From the NCBI RefSeq assembly GCF_000429685.1, contig NZ_AUCI01000002.1, forward strand, positions 1 to 64,000: a stretch of 64,000 bases of DNA, written 5' to 3'. Source of the stretch: Salibacterium aidingense DSM 18341 (GTDB taxonomy: Bacteria; Bacillota; Bacilli; Bacillales; Marinococcaceae). The position numbers were made by a program, and so were the translations under genes. The notes below the pieces were generated by a model that did no database searches, had not been told where the DNA came from, and was given only the letters and a program-made list of their open reading frames with translations. The first letter of the stretch is position 1, and the number at the start of each line of letters is the position of its first letter. Shown here piece after piece: positions 62,929 to 64,000 of the stretch.

Positions 62929-63374
62929 GAAGTTTCATTACTTTCCTTTATATTTTTTAAAGCCTTTCTTTTTTGAAATAGGTAATAGGCCAGGGCTGCT
63001 CCGCCGTAAATTCCGCCCAGATCTCTTTTCTCCGCACTGTCTTTCGCTTCGTCGGTGTTTTTCTTCATGGACATCGTGACATCCACAAGGGAAGAAGACA
63101 ACTTCCTGGAAGCTTCCCCTGCGTCTCCGAGAATATAAAACAAAGGATTAAGCGCGCGCATTTTTTCGTTTAAATCCAGCAGCGTTTCATTACTGTTGTG
63201 AATTACTACGCCAGTTTCTTTCATTACATCATCCAACTGATCAGGTAACTTCTCTACTGTTTTATTCACCCCGCTGAGGACGCTGCTTAAATTATTCAAG
63301 GCTTTGATCAGAAATATAACAAGTACGGCAAAAGCGATCGCAATAATAAGTAAACTGATTCCTAATATATCCAC
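62925..63374 (-). CDS. ytxG: YtxG-like DUF948 protein
   Basis: 149-residue protein with an N-terminal membrane anchor (about 4-25, LGISLLIIAIAFAVLVIFLI) followed by a coiled-coil DUF948 region (about 26-115, SSVLSGVNKTVEKLPDQLDD). B. subtilis YtxG is general-stress induced and of unknown function. It starts at a GTG at 63374 with GGGGG upstream. It is translated before the ytxH-like gene. Confidence 0.85.
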   Translation of the reverse strand: MDILGISLLIIAIAFAVLVIFLIKALNNLSSVLSGVNKTVEKLPDQLDDVMKETGVVIHNSNETLLDLNEKMRALNPLFYILGDAGEASRKLSSSLVDVTMSMKKNTDEAKDSAEKRDLGGIYGGAALAYYLFQKRKALKNIKESNETS

Positions 63375-63434
63375 TGTACAACCCCCAATATATATTTTTC
63401 TCCTATTTTATCACGAAAATACGACATATGTTTG

Positions 63435-63771
63435 TTATTCTCTCTGATTTTCAACAACATCCAATAAATCCCCGATATATTCTCCGATAATCGGCATTGT
63501 TTCAAACTGAGCTAAAATGAAAAACAAAAGAGCGAGGGACTAGGGCGGTCCCCGCCGTTAATCCAACACCCCGGGCGGCTCCGGCAATCAGATTGGTCTT
63601 AATCACTTCGCCCGGACTGGTGAAATGATAGGCCATATCCTTCATTCTAGATTTTGTTGTTATTTCCTCAAATTTGTCTATCAGCCTTTCCAGTTTTTGC
63701 ATTTCCTGTCTGTCCGGCGTTTCTCTTCTTATCTCGAGACGCCTGTTTTTTACTTCATCCTGATCGTTCAC
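63435..63771 (-). pseudogene. frameshifted DUF5665-like membrane protein gene
   Basis: From the GTG at 63771 (GGAGG at good spacing) the frame reads to AARGVGLTAGTALV, then leaves the expected sequence and stops at 63502. In another frame the sequence continues LALLFFILAQFETMPIIGEY and on to a TAA at 63437-63435, restoring a membrane segment and tail like those I recall for DUF5665 proteins. One extra base in the GGG run at 63536-63538 explains it. This may be a real mutation, a sequencing error or a phase-variable site. Confidence 0.75.
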
Positions 63772-63846
63772 ATTAAGCCTCCTCTTCCCGATTCGACGGC
63801 ATTCTGCTTTTCTTTACCCTTCCGGTTTCCACTTTAAACGCTACAA

Positions 63847-63873
63847 CAAAAAACTCCGGTAGGAAACCGGAGC
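63847..63873 (-). terminator. terminator of the pterin dehydratase gene
   Basis: CTCCGGT (63854-63860) pairs with ACCGGAG (63866-63872); reading on the minus strand it is followed by TTTTTTG. It lies just after the partial gene at 63884. Confidence 0.88.
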
Positions 63874-63883
63874 AAAAAAATCA

Positions 63884-64000
63884 TTATGTGATTTCATCAA
63901 AAATGCGGTTGTAAGCTTGGGCGGAGTTAATATCTTTTTCTGTTATTCCGCCTTGATCATGGGTAGAGAGCCTTACAGTTATTGCGGTGTGGTCAATCGT
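63884..64000 (-). CDS. 3' end of 4a-hydroxytetrahydrobiopterin dehydratase gene
   Basis: The last 38 codons are in the window, ending in TAA at 63886-63884. The sequence VRLSTHDQGGITEKDINSAQ matches the conserved C-terminal motif of pterin-4a-carbinolamine dehydratases (VxLxTHDxGGxTxxD). These recycle the oxidised pterin cofactor of aromatic amino acid hydroxylases. The rest of the gene is beyond base 64000. Confidence 0.8.
   Translation of the reverse strand, partial: TIDHTAITVRLSTHDQGGITEKDINSAQAYNRIFDEIT

Overview
The window is a chromosomal segment of an endospore-forming, flagellated, aerobic member of the Bacillaceae (Bacillales). Evidence: the gene order valS-folC-comC-spoIIB-maf-radC-mreBCD-minCD ... 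spoIVFA-spoIVFB-rng-rplU-prp-rpmA closely follows Bacillus subtilis; Shine-Dalgarno sites are strong (AGGAGG type) with frequent GTG and TTG starts; sporulation genes are present; sigma-A, sigma-D and Pho-box type control sites are visible. Several exported or membrane proteins carry long Glu/Asp-rich linkers or tails (PstS, MreC, a chemoreceptor), which together with many K+/Mg2+/H+ transport genes suggests, but does not prove, a halophilic or alkaliphilic relative. No tRNA, rRNA, CRISPR array, transposase or phage gene was seen.

Layout. 1-4260: tail of an unknown gene, valS, folC. 4261-6064: an AT-richer islet with a frameshifted lipoprotein gene and a secreted DUF4179-like protein. 6065-14028: comC, spoIIB, maf, radC, mreBCD, minCD (competence, septum and cell-shape genes). 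14231-19400: an arsenic-resistance island (arsR, a small ORF, arsDA divergent from arsR-arsB-arsC) lying where B. subtilis goes straight from minD to spoIVFA. 19667-23941: spoIVFA/FB (pro-sigma-K processing), rng and the rplU-prp-rpmA ribosomal operon. 24128-30026: a metallo-hydrolase and the Pho-regulated pstSCAB-phoU operon. 30439-33897: cheA-cheW-cheY-cheX. 33955-41641: DUF418 protein, SEDS protein, chemoreceptor, thioredoxin-like protein, DD-carboxypeptidase, CPBP protease. 41650-45923: LCP ligase, KhtTU K+/H+ antiporter, MgtE. 46040-50597: an unknown gene, nsrR/hmp (nitric oxide defence), KtrC, a YhjD-like gene. 51015-55509: IDEAL-domain protein, SpoVB-like flippase, dcd, a c-di-GMP phosphodiesterase. 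55902-58233: queCDEF (preQ1 synthesis). 58566-62128: caa3-type cytochrome oxidase ctaCDE. 62635-64000 (minus strand): ytxH/ytxG-like genes, a frameshifted DUF5665-like gene, and the 3' end of a pterin carbinolamine dehydratase gene.

The longer non-coding gaps hold dispersed repeats: a hairpin family with a CGAACGAT core (four copies), a ~115-bp repeat in two copies, and GC-rich blocks resembling repeats I recall from other Bacillaceae. The least explained items are the mgtE leader with its very strong hairpin, the leader and operator-like inverted repeat before the IDEAL-domain gene, the unknown gene at 46040, the small ORF in the ars island, and the two frameshifted genes. I found no clear new multi-gene system.
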